Positions 49,218 to 60,978 of a DNA stretch of 64,000 nucleotides are shown here, one piece after another. The notes under the pieces were generated by a model. It saw only the letters and a program-made list of their open reading frames with translations. It was not told where the DNA came from and did no database searches. Each line of letters opens with the position of its first letter. The first letter of the stretch is position 1. Made by a program: the position numbers and the translations under genes. Source of the stretch: Subtercola sp. (GTDB lineage Bacteria > Actinomycetota > Actinomycetes > Actinomycetales > Microbacteriaceae); assembly GCA_025463745.1 (NCBI GenBank), contig JAODBB010000217.1:20790-84789 (forward strand), read 5' to 3'.

Positions 49218-50159
49218 GTGGCCGACGATTACTACCAACTGCTCGATGTCTCACGGTCGGCGGACGCCAAGGAGATTCAGCGCGCGTACCGCAAACTGGC
49301 CCGCAAATACCACCCGGACGTGAACAAGCAGCCCGGCGCCGAAGACAGGTTCAAGCAGATCAGCGAGGCATACCACGTGCTGGCTGATCCGGAGTCGCGG
49401 GCCCTGTACGACCGGTTCGGGCCGGAGTTCCGTCACCACGCGGACGCCGAGCGTGAATACGCCTCACAAACCCGCGGCAGCAGAGGAGGAGGCGGGGGCC
49501 GTACCAGATCCGGCCCTGGGCCGTCCGGGTTCAGCTGGTCGAGTGCTCAAGGCACCGCTGGTCCGGGTGGCGCCTCCGTCGACTGGGATGACCTCTTCGG
49601 AGACGTCTTCGGCTCGATGAGGGGAATCGACGCCGAGGCCGAACTCGAACTCACCCTCGAGGAGGCCTACCGCGGCGGTACCCGGACACTCGTCCTCTCC
49701 GCTCCCGACGGCAACCGTCAGACGTTCGACGTTCAGATACCGCCCGGTGTGCTCGACGGCCAGCGCATTCGCATGCCCGGCGGCGGAAGCGTCGGCAGGC
49801 ATGAGGGCGGGACCGGAGACCTCGTCATAACGGTCAGAGTCCGACCCGGCCGTCGATTCCGGCTCGACGGCAAAAACATTGAGATGGACCTGCCGATCTC
49901 TGCCTGGGAGGCCGCGCTCGGGTCGAGCGTCTCGACCCGAGCGCCCGGTGGCCAGATCACCGTGCGGGTTCCCCCGGGCTCTTCCAGCGGCCGGCGGCTC
50001 CGACTGAAGGGCCAGGGGATGCCGCAGCAGGGCGGAAGGCCCGGCGACCTGTTCGCGAGGGTCAAGATCATGGTTCCTCCGCACCTCACCGACCGTGAAC
50101 GCGAACTATTCGAACAGCTGAAGAGCGCATCTGCCTTCAATCCGAGGTCTTCATCATGA
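49218..50159 (+). CDS. cbpA: DnaJ/CbpA co-chaperone
   Basis: J domain [34 protein letters not shown]-terminal client-binding domains; no CxxCxGxG zinc domain. Confidence 0.93.
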   Translation: MADDYYQLLDVSRSADAKEIQRAYRKLARKYHPDVNKQPGAEDRFKQISEAYHVLADPESRALYDRFGPEFRHHADAEREYASQTRGSRGGGGGRTRSGPGPSGFSWSSAQGTAGPGGASVDWDDLFGDVFGSMRGIDAEAELELTLEEAYRGGTRTLVLSAPDGNRQTFDVQIPPGVLDGQRIRMPGGGSVGRHEGGTGDLVITVRVRPGRRFRLDGKNIEMDLPISAWEAALGSSVSTRAPGGQITVRVPPGSSSGRRLRLKGQGMPQQGGRPGDLFARVKIMVPPHLTDRERELFEQLKSASAFNPRSSS

Positions 50160-50463
50160 GTTCATCCCTCGTCCTAGCGCTTCCGCCCCGCCTAGACCTC
50201 GGCATGGTCGCCGCCGCATCCGGCATCCATCCCGAGCTGGTGCGGCGGTTCGTCGAGCTCGGGCTTGTTTCCGCCTGGAAAGACGGGTCGGATCGGTTGT
50301 GGTTCTCCCCGGCGGCGCCCCAACTGGTACGTCGCATCGTACGACTTCACGCCGATCTGTCGCTCAACTACTCCGCCGTCGCCCTCGTCATCGACCTCCT
50401 CGCCCGGATCGACGTGCTCGAGAACCAACGGTGGGTGATCCGCTCCGGAAAGGAGACGCCGAA

Positions 50464-50473
<10 letters not shown>
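50156..50473 (+). CDS. cbpM: CbpM-like / MerR-type chaperone modulator
   Basis: 105 aa, [20 protein letters not shown]...[20 protein letters not shown]; overlaps cbpA stop. Confidence 0.8.
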
Positions 50474-53105
<2,632 letters not shown>

Positions 53106-53109
<4 letters not shown>

Positions 53110-53594
53110 CGACGGCGACCACGATCGTCCGCTGCGGGAACTGCGGCCACAAGAACCGCGTTCCTCTCGCGGCCGGCGGGCGTCCGCGCTGCGGGAACTG
53201 CCACAGAGCGCTTCCGTGGATTGTCGACGCTTTCGACGACACCTTCGCGGAGGTCGCTGAAAAGGCGGACCCGCCGGTCATCGTCGACATGTGGGCGACC
53301 TGGTGCGGCCCGTGCCGAATGGTCAGTCCGGCGCTGGAGCGACTGGCTATCGAGAGGGCAGGCGACGTGAAGCTCGTCAAAGTGGATGTCGATCGCGCGC
53401 CTCGACTGTCTTCGCGGTTCACCGTGCAGGCCGTACCGACCCTGCTCATCATGCACCACGGCAAAGTCATCGCTCGGCAGGCCGGCGCTGCCCCTGTCGA
53501 GGTGTTGCGCCGCTGGTTCGACGACGCGATGGAGAAGGATGCGCGAGAGGAGAAGAGCGCATCCCCGGGCGCCGACCGGGAACGCAGATCATGA
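53106..53594 (+). CDS. Thioredoxin with N-terminal zinc ribbon (Trx2/TrxC-like)
   Basis: [11 protein letters not shown]...[10 protein letters not shown]; active site [13 protein letters not shown]. Confidence 0.93.
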
Positions 53595-53854
53595 CAGGCC
53601 AACCCGATCCCCATCTCGTCTACGTCCGTCGCGTGTCCCCCCGCACTCCCGGCGTTTGCGAGGAGTGCATGGCCCTTGGCACCCCCTGGGTGCACCTCCG
53701 GCTGTGTCTGACGTGCGGCAAGGTCGGTTGTTGCGACTCCTCGCCCATGAAGCACGCCCGAGCGCACGCCCTGCACGACATGCATCCCATCGTTCGCTCC
53801 CTCGAGCCTGGCGAGACCTGGCGCTGGTGCTATCTCGATGAGGACTTCGCATGA
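53591..53854 (+). CDS. UBP-type (ZnF-UBP) zinc finger protein
   Basis: CEECMALGTPWVHLRLCLTCGKVGCCDSSPMKHARAHALHDMHPIVRSLEPGETWRWCYLDE. Confidence 0.92.
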   Translation: MTGQPDPHLVYVRRVSPRTPGVCEECMALGTPWVHLRLCLTCGKVGCCDSSPMKHARAHALHDMHPIVRSLEPGETWRWCYLDEDFA

Positions 53855-55560
53855 TGGCAGGCGTCGAACCAGAAAACCTCGTCGCTGAGACCCCGGACAC
53901 ATGTGGGGCGTACCCGCGGCTCACGCCCTCGCAACTGGAGGCTCTGGGCGAGGTTGGAACGACCGTGCGCGTGTCGGAGGGTGAGGTGCTTGCGCGGGCG
54001 GGCGAGCCACTCGTCTCGTTCTGGGTTGTGCTCAAAGGCCGCCTCATGGTCTACAAGGGCGATGCGGGCCTGGGCCGCAGCGGCCAGGAGCCGGGCGATG
54101 ACGGCTTGGGCGGTGCGGCTGCGAAGGTCGAGATCCACGGTCCCGGCCGCTTCGTCGGCGACATCGGGTTGCTCGAGGGGCAGCCGTCGTTTGCCACGAT
54201 TGCCGCAGTGGAGAGTGGCATCGCGCTCGAGGTGCCGATCGAGGAGCTGGAACGGATTGTGACCGGAGACCCGCTGCTCGGCGACGTCATCCTGCGCGCA
54301 TATCTGATCCGCCGGTCGATGGAGATCGGATACGGCGCGGGGCTGCGTGTCATCGGATCGCCCTTCTCGCCCGACACCCGTCGGCTGCTCGACTTTGCAG
54401 CACGCAATCGGGTGCCGCACAGGCTCCTCGACGTGGAACGCGACCCTGCTGCCGAAGCCATCATGCGGCGGACGGGCCTGGGAGTCGACGATGTGCCGGT
54501 GGTGATCGTCGCCGGATCGCGCATCCTGCGCAATCCCTCCATCGTCGAGGTGGCGCATGCGCTGGGCCTGCGGCGGACCCGACCTCCGGCGACCAGCGAT
54601 CTGCTCGTCGTCGGCGCAGGGCCAGCGGGTCTCGCCGCGGCGGTCTACGCCGCCTCCGATGGACTCTCAGTGGTTCTCTCCGACGCCGTTGCGACTGGCG
54701 GCCAGGCCGCACGGTCGGCGCGGATCGAGAACTACCTCGGATTCCCCGCCGGCATTTCGGGCGCAGAACTCGCCGACCGCGCGAATCTTCAGGTCGCCAA
54801 GTTCGGCGCCACCCTCTTCGCCCCCGCGACCGCTCAGAGCCTCACCTCCGATGAGGGTGCGCTGGCGGTGCAGTTCTCGGACGGAACGAGCGTCTCCCCG
54901 CGGGCAGTGGTGGTCGCATCCGGAATGGAGTACAACCGCCTCGCCGCCGCGAACCTCGAACGCTTCGAGTACACCAGCGTCTACTACGCCGCCACGATCA
55001 ATGAGGCGCGCGAGTGCGGCACCGACCCGGTCGTCGTGGTCGGAGGCGGAAACTCGGCCGGGCAGGCGGCCGTCTTCTTGGCCGGTACCGCCTCACACGT
55101 GCACCTGGTCGTTCGTGGGGCGGATCTGACGGCGAGCATGTCGCGGTACCTCATCGTGCAGGTGGAGCGTCATCCCCGCATCACCATGCACCTGCAGGCG
55201 GTGGTGGTCTCGGCGAACGGCAGCGCCCACCTCGAGTCGGTCATCGTCGAGCACGTGCCGTCGGGTGAGCGAGACGAAGTCGCGACAGCGCACCTCTTCG
55301 TGTTCATCGGGGCGACGCCGGCGACATCGTGGCTCGCGCCAGACATCGCACGCGACGAGCGCGGCTACCTCATCACAGGGCGTGGTGCGACTCCATCAGG
55401 CTCGAGCCGGCACTCCCTCGAGACGTCGTTGCCGGGTGTCTTCGCTGTCGGCGATGCCCGCAGCGGATCAGTGAAGCGCATATCAGCGGCGATCGGCGAA
55501 GGCGCGAGCGTCGTCAGAATGGTGCACGATCACCTCGAGACCGGTGGCTGCCGACTCTGA
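53851..55560 (+). CDS. cNMP-binding domain / glutaredoxin-fold-like segment / thioredoxin reductase-like flavoprotein fusion
   Basis: cNMP-type N-terminus (VRVSEGEVLARAGEPLVSFWVVLKGRL), then VVGAGPAGLAAAVYAASDGLSV...GGQAARSARIENYLGFP, GGGNSAGQAAVFLAG. Confidence 0.92.
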   Translation: MMAGVEPENLVAETPDTCGAYPRLTPSQLEALGEVGTTVRVSEGEVLARAGEPLVSFWVVLKGRLMVYKGDAGLGRSGQEPGDDGLGGAAAKVEIHGPGRFVGDIGLLEGQPSFATIAAVESGIALEVPIEELERIVTGDPLLGDVILRAYLIRRSMEIGYGAGLRVIGSPFSPDTRRLLDFAARNRVPHRLLDVERDPAAEAIMRRTGLGVDDVPVVIVAGSRILRNPSIVEVAHALGLRRTRPPATSDLLVVGAGPAGLAAAVYAASDGLSVVLSDAVATGGQAARSARIENYLGFPAGISGAELADRANLQVAKFGATLFAPATAQSLTSDEGALAVQFSDGTSVSPRAVVVASGMEYNRLAAANLERFEYTSVYYAATINEARECGTDPVVVVGGGNSAGQAAVFLAGTASHVHLVVRGADLTASMSRYLIVQVERHPRITMHLQAVVVSANGSAHLESVIVEHVPSGERDEVATAHLFVFIGATPATSWLAPDIARDERGYLITGRGATPSGSSRHSLETSLPGVFAVGDARSGSVKRISAAIGEGASVVRMVHDHLETGGCRL

Positions 55561-55936
55561 GTACCCCGCGGTGACGGCAGAACCGAACCGGCCCAACCTC
55601 GTCGCGGTGCGCACGCTGAAGGGCCCGCTCAACCGAGCGAGCCGATGGATGCTGCCCAGCTCACTCGAGTGCTGAATCGAACGGCTCTGAAGTGAGCGCA
55701 CCTGGCGCGATGCGACCATCTACCGTCGACTCTCTACGTCGCTCATCAGGATTCCGTCGAGAACAGCACGCAGACGCAGCTCGGCGGCGATGGTATTCCT
55801 TTGAGGTGCCGGGATGCGAACCCTCAGTTTTGTGGATGGTGTGTGTTCAAGCTGGCCGAGATCTCTGCCAGTCTGAACATGACTGCCGATTCAGCGTCAT
55901 CGCGTATGTACCCGCCGGCACCGTGAGGAGAACCAG

Positions 55937-57451
55937 ATGACCGACGCACCTGAGCGTGATCTTCGGCTCAGCAATGAAGATCTCGTACCGCTGAAATCAC
56001 AAACCTGGACGAGTTACAACTTTCTCGCCTTCTGGATGAGCGTGGTGCACAGCGTCGGCGGATACGTGATGGCCGGCAGCCTCTTCGCCCTCGGCCTCGC
56101 GAGCTGGCAAGTGCTGGTCGCATTGCTGATCGGAATCGGAATCGTCTACTTCTTCGTGAATCTGGTCGCAAAACCCAGCCAGCTCACTGGTGTACCGTTC
56201 CCGGTCATTCAACGCTCGGTGTTCGGGGTGGTCGGAGCAAACATTCCCGCGATCATCCGGGGCCTTATCGCTGTTGCCTGGTACGGCATCCAGACCTATC
56301 TGGCCTCGGCCGCCCTGGTCATTGTGGCTCTCAAGCTCTGGCCTGAACTCGCCGGCATCGCTGATGTGAATCGCTACGGTTTCGCAGGGCTGTCACTTCT
56401 CGGCTGGATCGCTTTCATGATTCTGTGGGTGGTTCAGGCGCTCGTGTTCTGGCGTGGCATGGACGCCATCCGCAGGTTCATCGGTTTCTGCGGCCCCGCT
56501 GTCTACGTCGTCATGATTCTGCTCGCCGTGTACCTCGTCTCGAAGGCCGGCTGGTCGAATATCGACTTCAACCTCAGCTCGAGCGAACTCAACGGCTGGA
56601 ATGTTGTTCCTGTCATGCTCGGAGCGATCGCGCTCGTCGTCTCCTATTTCTCTGCGCCGATGCTCAACTTCGGTGACTTCTCGCGGTACGGCAAGTCGTT
56701 CAAGGCCGTAAAACGCGGCAACTTCTGGGGCCTGCCGGTGAACTTCTTGTTCTTCTCGATTCTCACCGTGGTCTGCGCAGCCGCCACGGTGCCGGTCTTC
56801 GGCGAACTCATCACCGACCCTGTGCAAACGGTTGCTCAGATTGACAACGTCTATGCGATCGTTCTGGGAGCTGCGACATTCGCGATAGCCACCGCCGGCG
56901 TCAACATCGTGGCCAACTTTGTTTCACCGGCGTTCGATTTCTCGAACGTGAACCCTCAGAAGATCTCTTGGCGCACAGGGGGCATGATCGCGGCCGTCGG
57001 TTCGGTGCTCATCACCCCGTGGAATCTCTATTCGAGCCCCGAGATCATCCACTACACACTCGATACGCTCGGCGCGTTCGTCGGCCCGCTGTTCGGCATC
57101 CTGATCACCGACTTCTATGTCATTCGTAAGCAGAAAGTGTACGTGGACGACCTCTACACAATGAAGACATCCGGTCGGTACTGGTACCAGAAAGGTTTCA
57201 ACCCGAACGCGGTCATCGCCACGCTGATCGGCGCTGTGATCGCCGCCTCGACAGTGATCATTCCGATGCTGCAAGCCGCCGCGTCGTACGCCTGGTTCAT
57301 CGGCTGCGCCCTCGGCGCCGGCAGCTATTTCATCGCCGAGAAGGTCAAGCCGTGGGCGAGCCGCAGTTTCGCCGACGACGGCCAGGTTGCGGCGGGCCAA
57401 CCAGCCGAAGACGCACTCGCGTCAGCAGACTCAGCTGCGAGCGTTGGGTAA
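55937..57451 (+). CDS. NCS1 family permease
   Basis: LSNEDLVPLKSQTWTSYNFLAFWMSVVHSVGGYVMAGSLFALGLASWQVL. Confidence 0.92.
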   Translation: MTDAPERDLRLSNEDLVPLKSQTWTSYNFLAFWMSVVHSVGGYVMAGSLFALGLASWQVLVALLIGIGIVYFFVNLVAKPSQLTGVPFPVIQRSVFGVVGANIPAIIRGLIAVAWYGIQTYLASAALVIVALKLWPELAGIADVNRYGFAGLSLLGWIAFMILWVVQALVFWRGMDAIRRFIGFCGPAVYVVMILLAVYLVSKAGWSNIDFNLSSSELNGWNVVPVMLGAIALVVSYFSAPMLNFGDFSRYGKSFKAVKRGNFWGLPVNFLFFSILTVVCAAATVPVFGELITDPVQTVAQIDNVYAIVLGAATFAIATAGVNIVANFVSPAFDFSNVNPQKISWRTGGMIAAVGSVLITPWNLYSSPEIIHYTLDTLGAFVGPLFGILITDFYVIRKQKVYVDDLYTMKTSGRYWYQKGFNPNAVIATLIGAVIAASTVIIPMLQAAASYAWFIGCALGAGSYFIAEKVKPWASRSFADDGQVAAGQPAEDALASADSAASVG

Positions 57452-57469
57452 TCCCGATTCGTTGTGGAG

Positions 57470-57593
57470 CTGAGGCGACGGATTTCAAACTTGACCCCGG
57501 AGCTCAGTCGCGTCATCGGGAAAAATAATGGCTGATCTGGGCTTTAGCTGCGATGAGTCCGCTGACAGGGTCAAGTTGGAACTGTCTCCTCAG
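57470..57593 (+). repeat. 124-bp inverted-repeat-bounded element, copy B (IS21-terminus/MITE-like)
   Basis: ctgaggcgacggatttcaaacttgacccc ... agggtcaagttggaactgtctcctcag; ends are inverted repeats of each other. Confidence 0.7.
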
Positions 57594-58124
57594 GTTCCGG
57601 ATTCGACACGGGTTGAACTCAATCACGCTCTTGTGCCGTCAATTTTGGAGCAAGGCCCTACGCATCTATCCGAACCTCGCAGTCAGGCGCCTGCGGGCGC
57701 TCCCGCTGCCGCATTGGCGTTGCTTCTGATAGCACTACTCGCCGCTCGCGACTAGCGCAAATACAGCTCGCATTTTCATGCACTTAGCTAGCGGATAACT
57801 GACGCGCCTCAAGACGATGTTTCAGGCTGTTCCCATCTTGTGGTAATCCGAGCGGGCGTCGGACAGCTCGTCTGCTGAGGTTTGGTTTTTCCAGCCGCGA
57901 GGCCGATCGACGCAGACAACTGGCGGTTGGCTGCTTCGCGATCGTGCAGGGACTTCGTGTGAGCGGGTCTCGACGGTGACGACGTGCACGTCATCCACGG
58001 TCTGGATGAGCCGCTAATGGCGAGGCGCGGCGTGAATCTCGGAGCGGTATGGCGTGAGAGGCGAGGGTGTGAAGTAACGCCCCGGCAGCGACCTTCTCAT
58101 CCGGCGGGATGAGGCAGAGTTGGG

Positions 58125-58751
58125 TCACGTGCGGGGCCACACGCCGGAGCTGCCGCGGCGATGGCTGTCGATTAAGTGGGTGTCGATGATGCCGATCGCT
58201 TCCATCAGCGCGAACATCGTTGTGGGTCCGACGAAGGAGAATCCCTGGGCCCGCAGCGCTTTGGACAGGGCCACCGACTCGTGCGAGACGGTGGGGATCT
58301 CGCCGAAGTCTCGAGGCTCGGGCGTCGTCTCGGGTTGGTGTGACCAGACGAACTCGACCAGTCCGCCTTGGTCGCGGAGCGCGATAGTGGCACTCGCGTT
58401 CGTGATTGCAGCGAGAATCTTCGCCCGGTTGCGCACGATGCCCGTATCTGCCAAGAGTCGTTCAACGTCCGTGTCGGTATAGCCGGCGACGATATCCGGG
58501 TCGAAGTGATGGAATGCTGTGCGGAACGCAGGGCGTTTACGGAGGATCGTCGCCCATGACAGGCCGGCCTGGAATGCTTCCAGGCTGATCCGTTCGTAGA
58601 GCCCGTGTTCGTCACGGACGGGCATGCCCCATTCTTGGTCGTAATAGTCCCGCAGGAGATCGTCGGTGGCAGCCCACGCGGGGCGGGCGAGCCCGTCGGG
58701 GCCGATGACGGCTCCGAGAGCAGCTTCCGTGGAGGGTTCAGGGTTCGGCAT
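58125..58751 (-). CDS. tag: DNA-3-methyladenine glycosylase I
   Basis: ARPAWAATDDLLRDYYDQEWGMPVRDEHGLYERISLEAFQAGLSWATILRKR. Confidence 0.93.
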   Translation of the reverse strand: MPNPEPSTEAALGAVIGPDGLARPAWAATDDLLRDYYDQEWGMPVRDEHGLYERISLEAFQAGLSWATILRKRPAFRTAFHHFDPDIVAGYTDTDVERLLADTGIVRNRAKILAAITNASATIALRDQGGLVEFVWSHQPETTPEPRDFGEIPTVSHESVALSKALRAQGFSFVGPTTMFALMEAIGIIDTHLIDSHRRGSSGVWPRT

Positions 58752-58752
58752 T

Positions 58753-59421
58753 TCAGCTCATTCCTGTGACGCGCATGGTGATGTTGATCCGGCCTCGATC
58801 CAGGCCGCTTTCGGCGGGTGCTGTGCCGGGATAGACCTTGGTGATCCCGTGGTAGGCGAGCCGAGAAGGCCCGCCGAAGACGAACAGGTCTCCAGATGCC
58901 AGATCGATGTTCTCGTAGGGCTGGTTGCGGTTTTCGGTGTTCCCGAACCTGAACTGGCAGGTGTCCCCGATCGAAAGCGACACGACGGGGGCGAGCGATA
59001 TCTCGTCTTTGTCTTGGTGCATGCCCATTCGGGCGATGTCGTCGTAGTAGTTCACCAGTGCCGTGTCGGGGGTGTAGTCGTCGCCTGCGTGCGGGTCGCC
59101 GGTCGCAGCGACGAGCGCTTTGCGGCCGAGGCTGACCATCCAGCCGGGGAAGTCGAGAACCCGGCTGCCGTTCACGTCGGTGGCGCGGCGGGTGTATTTG
59201 TAGGGCTGCCAATGCCACCCGAGGCATACGGTGCGCACCGACATTTCGTGGCCGCGGACTTTCGCCGCGCGCAGCGGCACGGGGCCTTGTACCCACTGCC
59301 GGAATTGGTCGACGATCCAGCTCTGTTGTTCGATGGTGAGCCATCCTGGCACCAGGTGCGCGCCGGGTGTGAGCTCGCGGCTCGGACGATCGAGGAAGTC
59401 GTCGCTGAAGAGGGTGCTCAT
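58753..59421 (-). CDS. alkB: AlkB-like alpha-ketoglutarate-dependent DNA dioxygenase
   Basis: ALVNYYDDIARMGMHQDKDE...VSLSIGDTCQFRFGN...DLFVFGGPSRLAYHGITKV. Confidence 0.93.
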   Translation of the reverse strand: MSTLFSDDFLDRPSRELTPGAHLVPGWLTIEQQSWIVDQFRQWVQGPVPLRAAKVRGHEMSVRTVCLGWHWQPYKYTRRATDVNGSRVLDFPGWMVSLGRKALVAATGDPHAGDDYTPDTALVNYYDDIARMGMHQDKDEISLAPVVSLSIGDTCQFRFGNTENRNQPYENIDLASGDLFVFGGPSRLAYHGITKVYPGTAPAESGLDRGRINITMRVTGMS

Positions 59422-59951
59422 ACGTCACGCTCCGGGTGGATCTGGGCGAGTTCGGCGCCATCGATGCGCCAAGTGCCGCCATTGGCCGTCGCCCCCGTCA
59501 GGCCATCGAGGTGTTGGATACCCGCCAGTCGATGCAGGGTGGGCGCGGCAGCGGAGGCGAATCCGATCGTGGAGGCAGCGGCCCAGTTCGTGGACCAGAT
59601 GAGTCGGCGGATCATTTGAGCCAGCCCCGCCGGCGCCCCGCCGAGGACGTACAAGTCCGGGTAGAACCTGACAAGATTTCGCGCTTCACGCATCCATGAG
59701 GCGGCGGCGTCCGGCCACTCGATGGAGTCGAAAACGAAACCTCCCTGGTTTCTCCATGCGGTCGCGAAAGCTTTTGCGGCGGCCGCGGAATGCGGGTCAT
59801 CGCTGTGCCCGATCGTGACTGTTTCGGCACCGCGGGCCAGGGCGAGGCGGACCATCTGGTCGATCTCCTCTGCCGCGTGTGGCTTGGGCTGGGTGTGGGC
59901 ACCCACCACGGCGGCGACGCGGGCGTCGTCGAGGCGGGGAGAGAGCGTCAT
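59418..59951 (-). CDS. Hypothetical Rossmann-like protein in alkylation-repair operon
   Basis: 177-aa ORF overlapping both neighbours; AETVTIGHSDDPHSAAAAKAFA...YVLGGAPAGLAQM. Confidence 0.75.
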   Translation of the reverse strand: MTLSPRLDDARVAAVVGAHTQPKPHAAEEIDQMVRLALARGAETVTIGHSDDPHSAAAAKAFATAWRNQGGFVFDSIEWPDAAASWMREARNLVRFYPDLYVLGGAPAGLAQMIRRLIWSTNWAAASTIGFASAAAPTLHRLAGIQHLDGLTGATANGGTWRIDGAELAQIHPERDV

Positions 59952-60244
59952 TGCGGCGCCCCTGTAGCGATCTTCCAGGCGCGATACTTTTCAGGCATAC
60001 ATGTCCCGCAGGGGCGGAATCCAGCGGCGATCGCGGTCTGTTCGTCGGCGAAGAAGGCCCTGTTCCTGACATAGCCGCGGTGGGCGATCGCGCGCCGAGC
60101 CGCGGGGCAATCGAGGCGCCCGTAAATCTTCGATCCTCGGTGTCCGCCTAGCAGTCCTGGGGTCGCCGATGCGTAGGGGCGTCGGTCGGAGCCGAGAAGC
60201 GTGTAAGTCTTCCCAGGTCCGGCGAGCTGATCAGTGTTGGTCAT
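59948..60244 (-). CDS. Stand-alone Ada metal-binding-domain-like protein
   Basis: KIYGRLDCPAARRAI...NRAFFADEQTAIAAGFRPCGTCMPEKYRAWK. Confidence 0.88.
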   Translation of the reverse strand: MTNTDQLAGPGKTYTLLGSDRRPYASATPGLLGGHRGSKIYGRLDCPAARRAIAHRGYVRNRAFFADEQTAIAAGFRPCGTCMPEKYRAWKIATGAPQ

Positions 60245-60246
60245 GT

Positions 60247-60978
60247 TCAGCCGGCTTCGTGGAAGACGAGGGCTAGCGTGTGGCGTTCGCCGGAACGGAT
60301 CGCTGACACCCCATGCCGTACCGGTGCCGCCGACCAGCCGCGTTTGGATTCAACGGGCCGGTCCCGGGTCGTGAACAGGTATCCGTGGCCGTGTGGCAGC
60401 AAGGTTGCTGTGCCGCGGGATTGGGCGCGTGGCCGCTGCTCGAGGAGCAGGAATTCACCGCCGGTGTGGTCGACGCCTGGCTCGTTCAGGTTGATGACGA
60501 CCTGCAGCGGGAACACGAGGTCGCCGTAAAGGTCACGGTGCAGTGCGTTCCAGTCTTTCTCACCGTATTTCAGCAGGATCGCGGAGGACCTAGTCTGGCC
60601 GGCCTCGTGACACATCTCCAGCCACTCGTCGAGTGTTTCCGGCCATGGTGCGACGCGTCCGAGTTTGTCGTACCAGTCCCTGGCGATCGGCAGCAGGCGC
60701 GGGTAAAGGGCTTGCTTGAGTCGTTCGATCGGCTCCGGATACGGCGTGTTGAAGTAGCGGTACTCGCCTTCGCCGAAACGGTGACGGCCCATGTTCACGG
60801 TGCTTCGGAACGCGGCGTCGTTGGAGTACATCTCCCGGATCTCGACCGTCTCCTCGGGCGTTAGCAGCTGCGGCAATAGGGCTCCGCCGTACTCGTTGAT
60901 CTCCTCGGTGATACTGTCCCAGTCGCCGGATGCGACGCGGATCTCCCAGACGTCGTTTTTCAACTGCTTGGCGCTCAT
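60247..60978 (-). CDS. 2OG-Fe(II) oxygenase (prolyl-hydroxylase-like)
   Basis: WNALHRDLYGDLVFPLQVVINLNEPGVDHTGGEFLLLEQRPRAQSRGTA...RHGVSAIRSGERHTLALVFHEA. Confidence 0.88.
   Translation of the reverse strand: MSAKQLKNDVWEIRVASGDWDSITEEINEYGGALLPQLLTPEETVEIREMYSNDAAFRSTVNMGRHRFGEGEYRYFNTPYPEPIERLKQALYPRLLPIARDWYDKLGRVAPWPETLDEWLEMCHEAGQTRSSAILLKYGEKDWNALHRDLYGDLVFPLQVVINLNEPGVDHTGGEFLLLEQRPRAQSRGTATLLPHGHGYLFTTRDRPVESKRGWSAAPVRHGVSAIRSGERHTLALVFHEAG

Noticed and set aside
55561-55936. Coding potential between the TrxR-like protein and NCS1 permease
   Set aside because: Only short ORFs without recognisable similarity; treated as intergenic
57528-57755. 75-aa plus-strand ORF (MADLGFSCDESADRVKLEL...)
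   Set aside because: Starts inside the copy B repeat and has no recognisable features; probably chance
57600-58120. Possible transposase/integrase remnant downstream of copy B
   Set aside because: Only short unrelated ORFs on both strands; no motif I could tie to a transposase family, although decayed DNA is plausible
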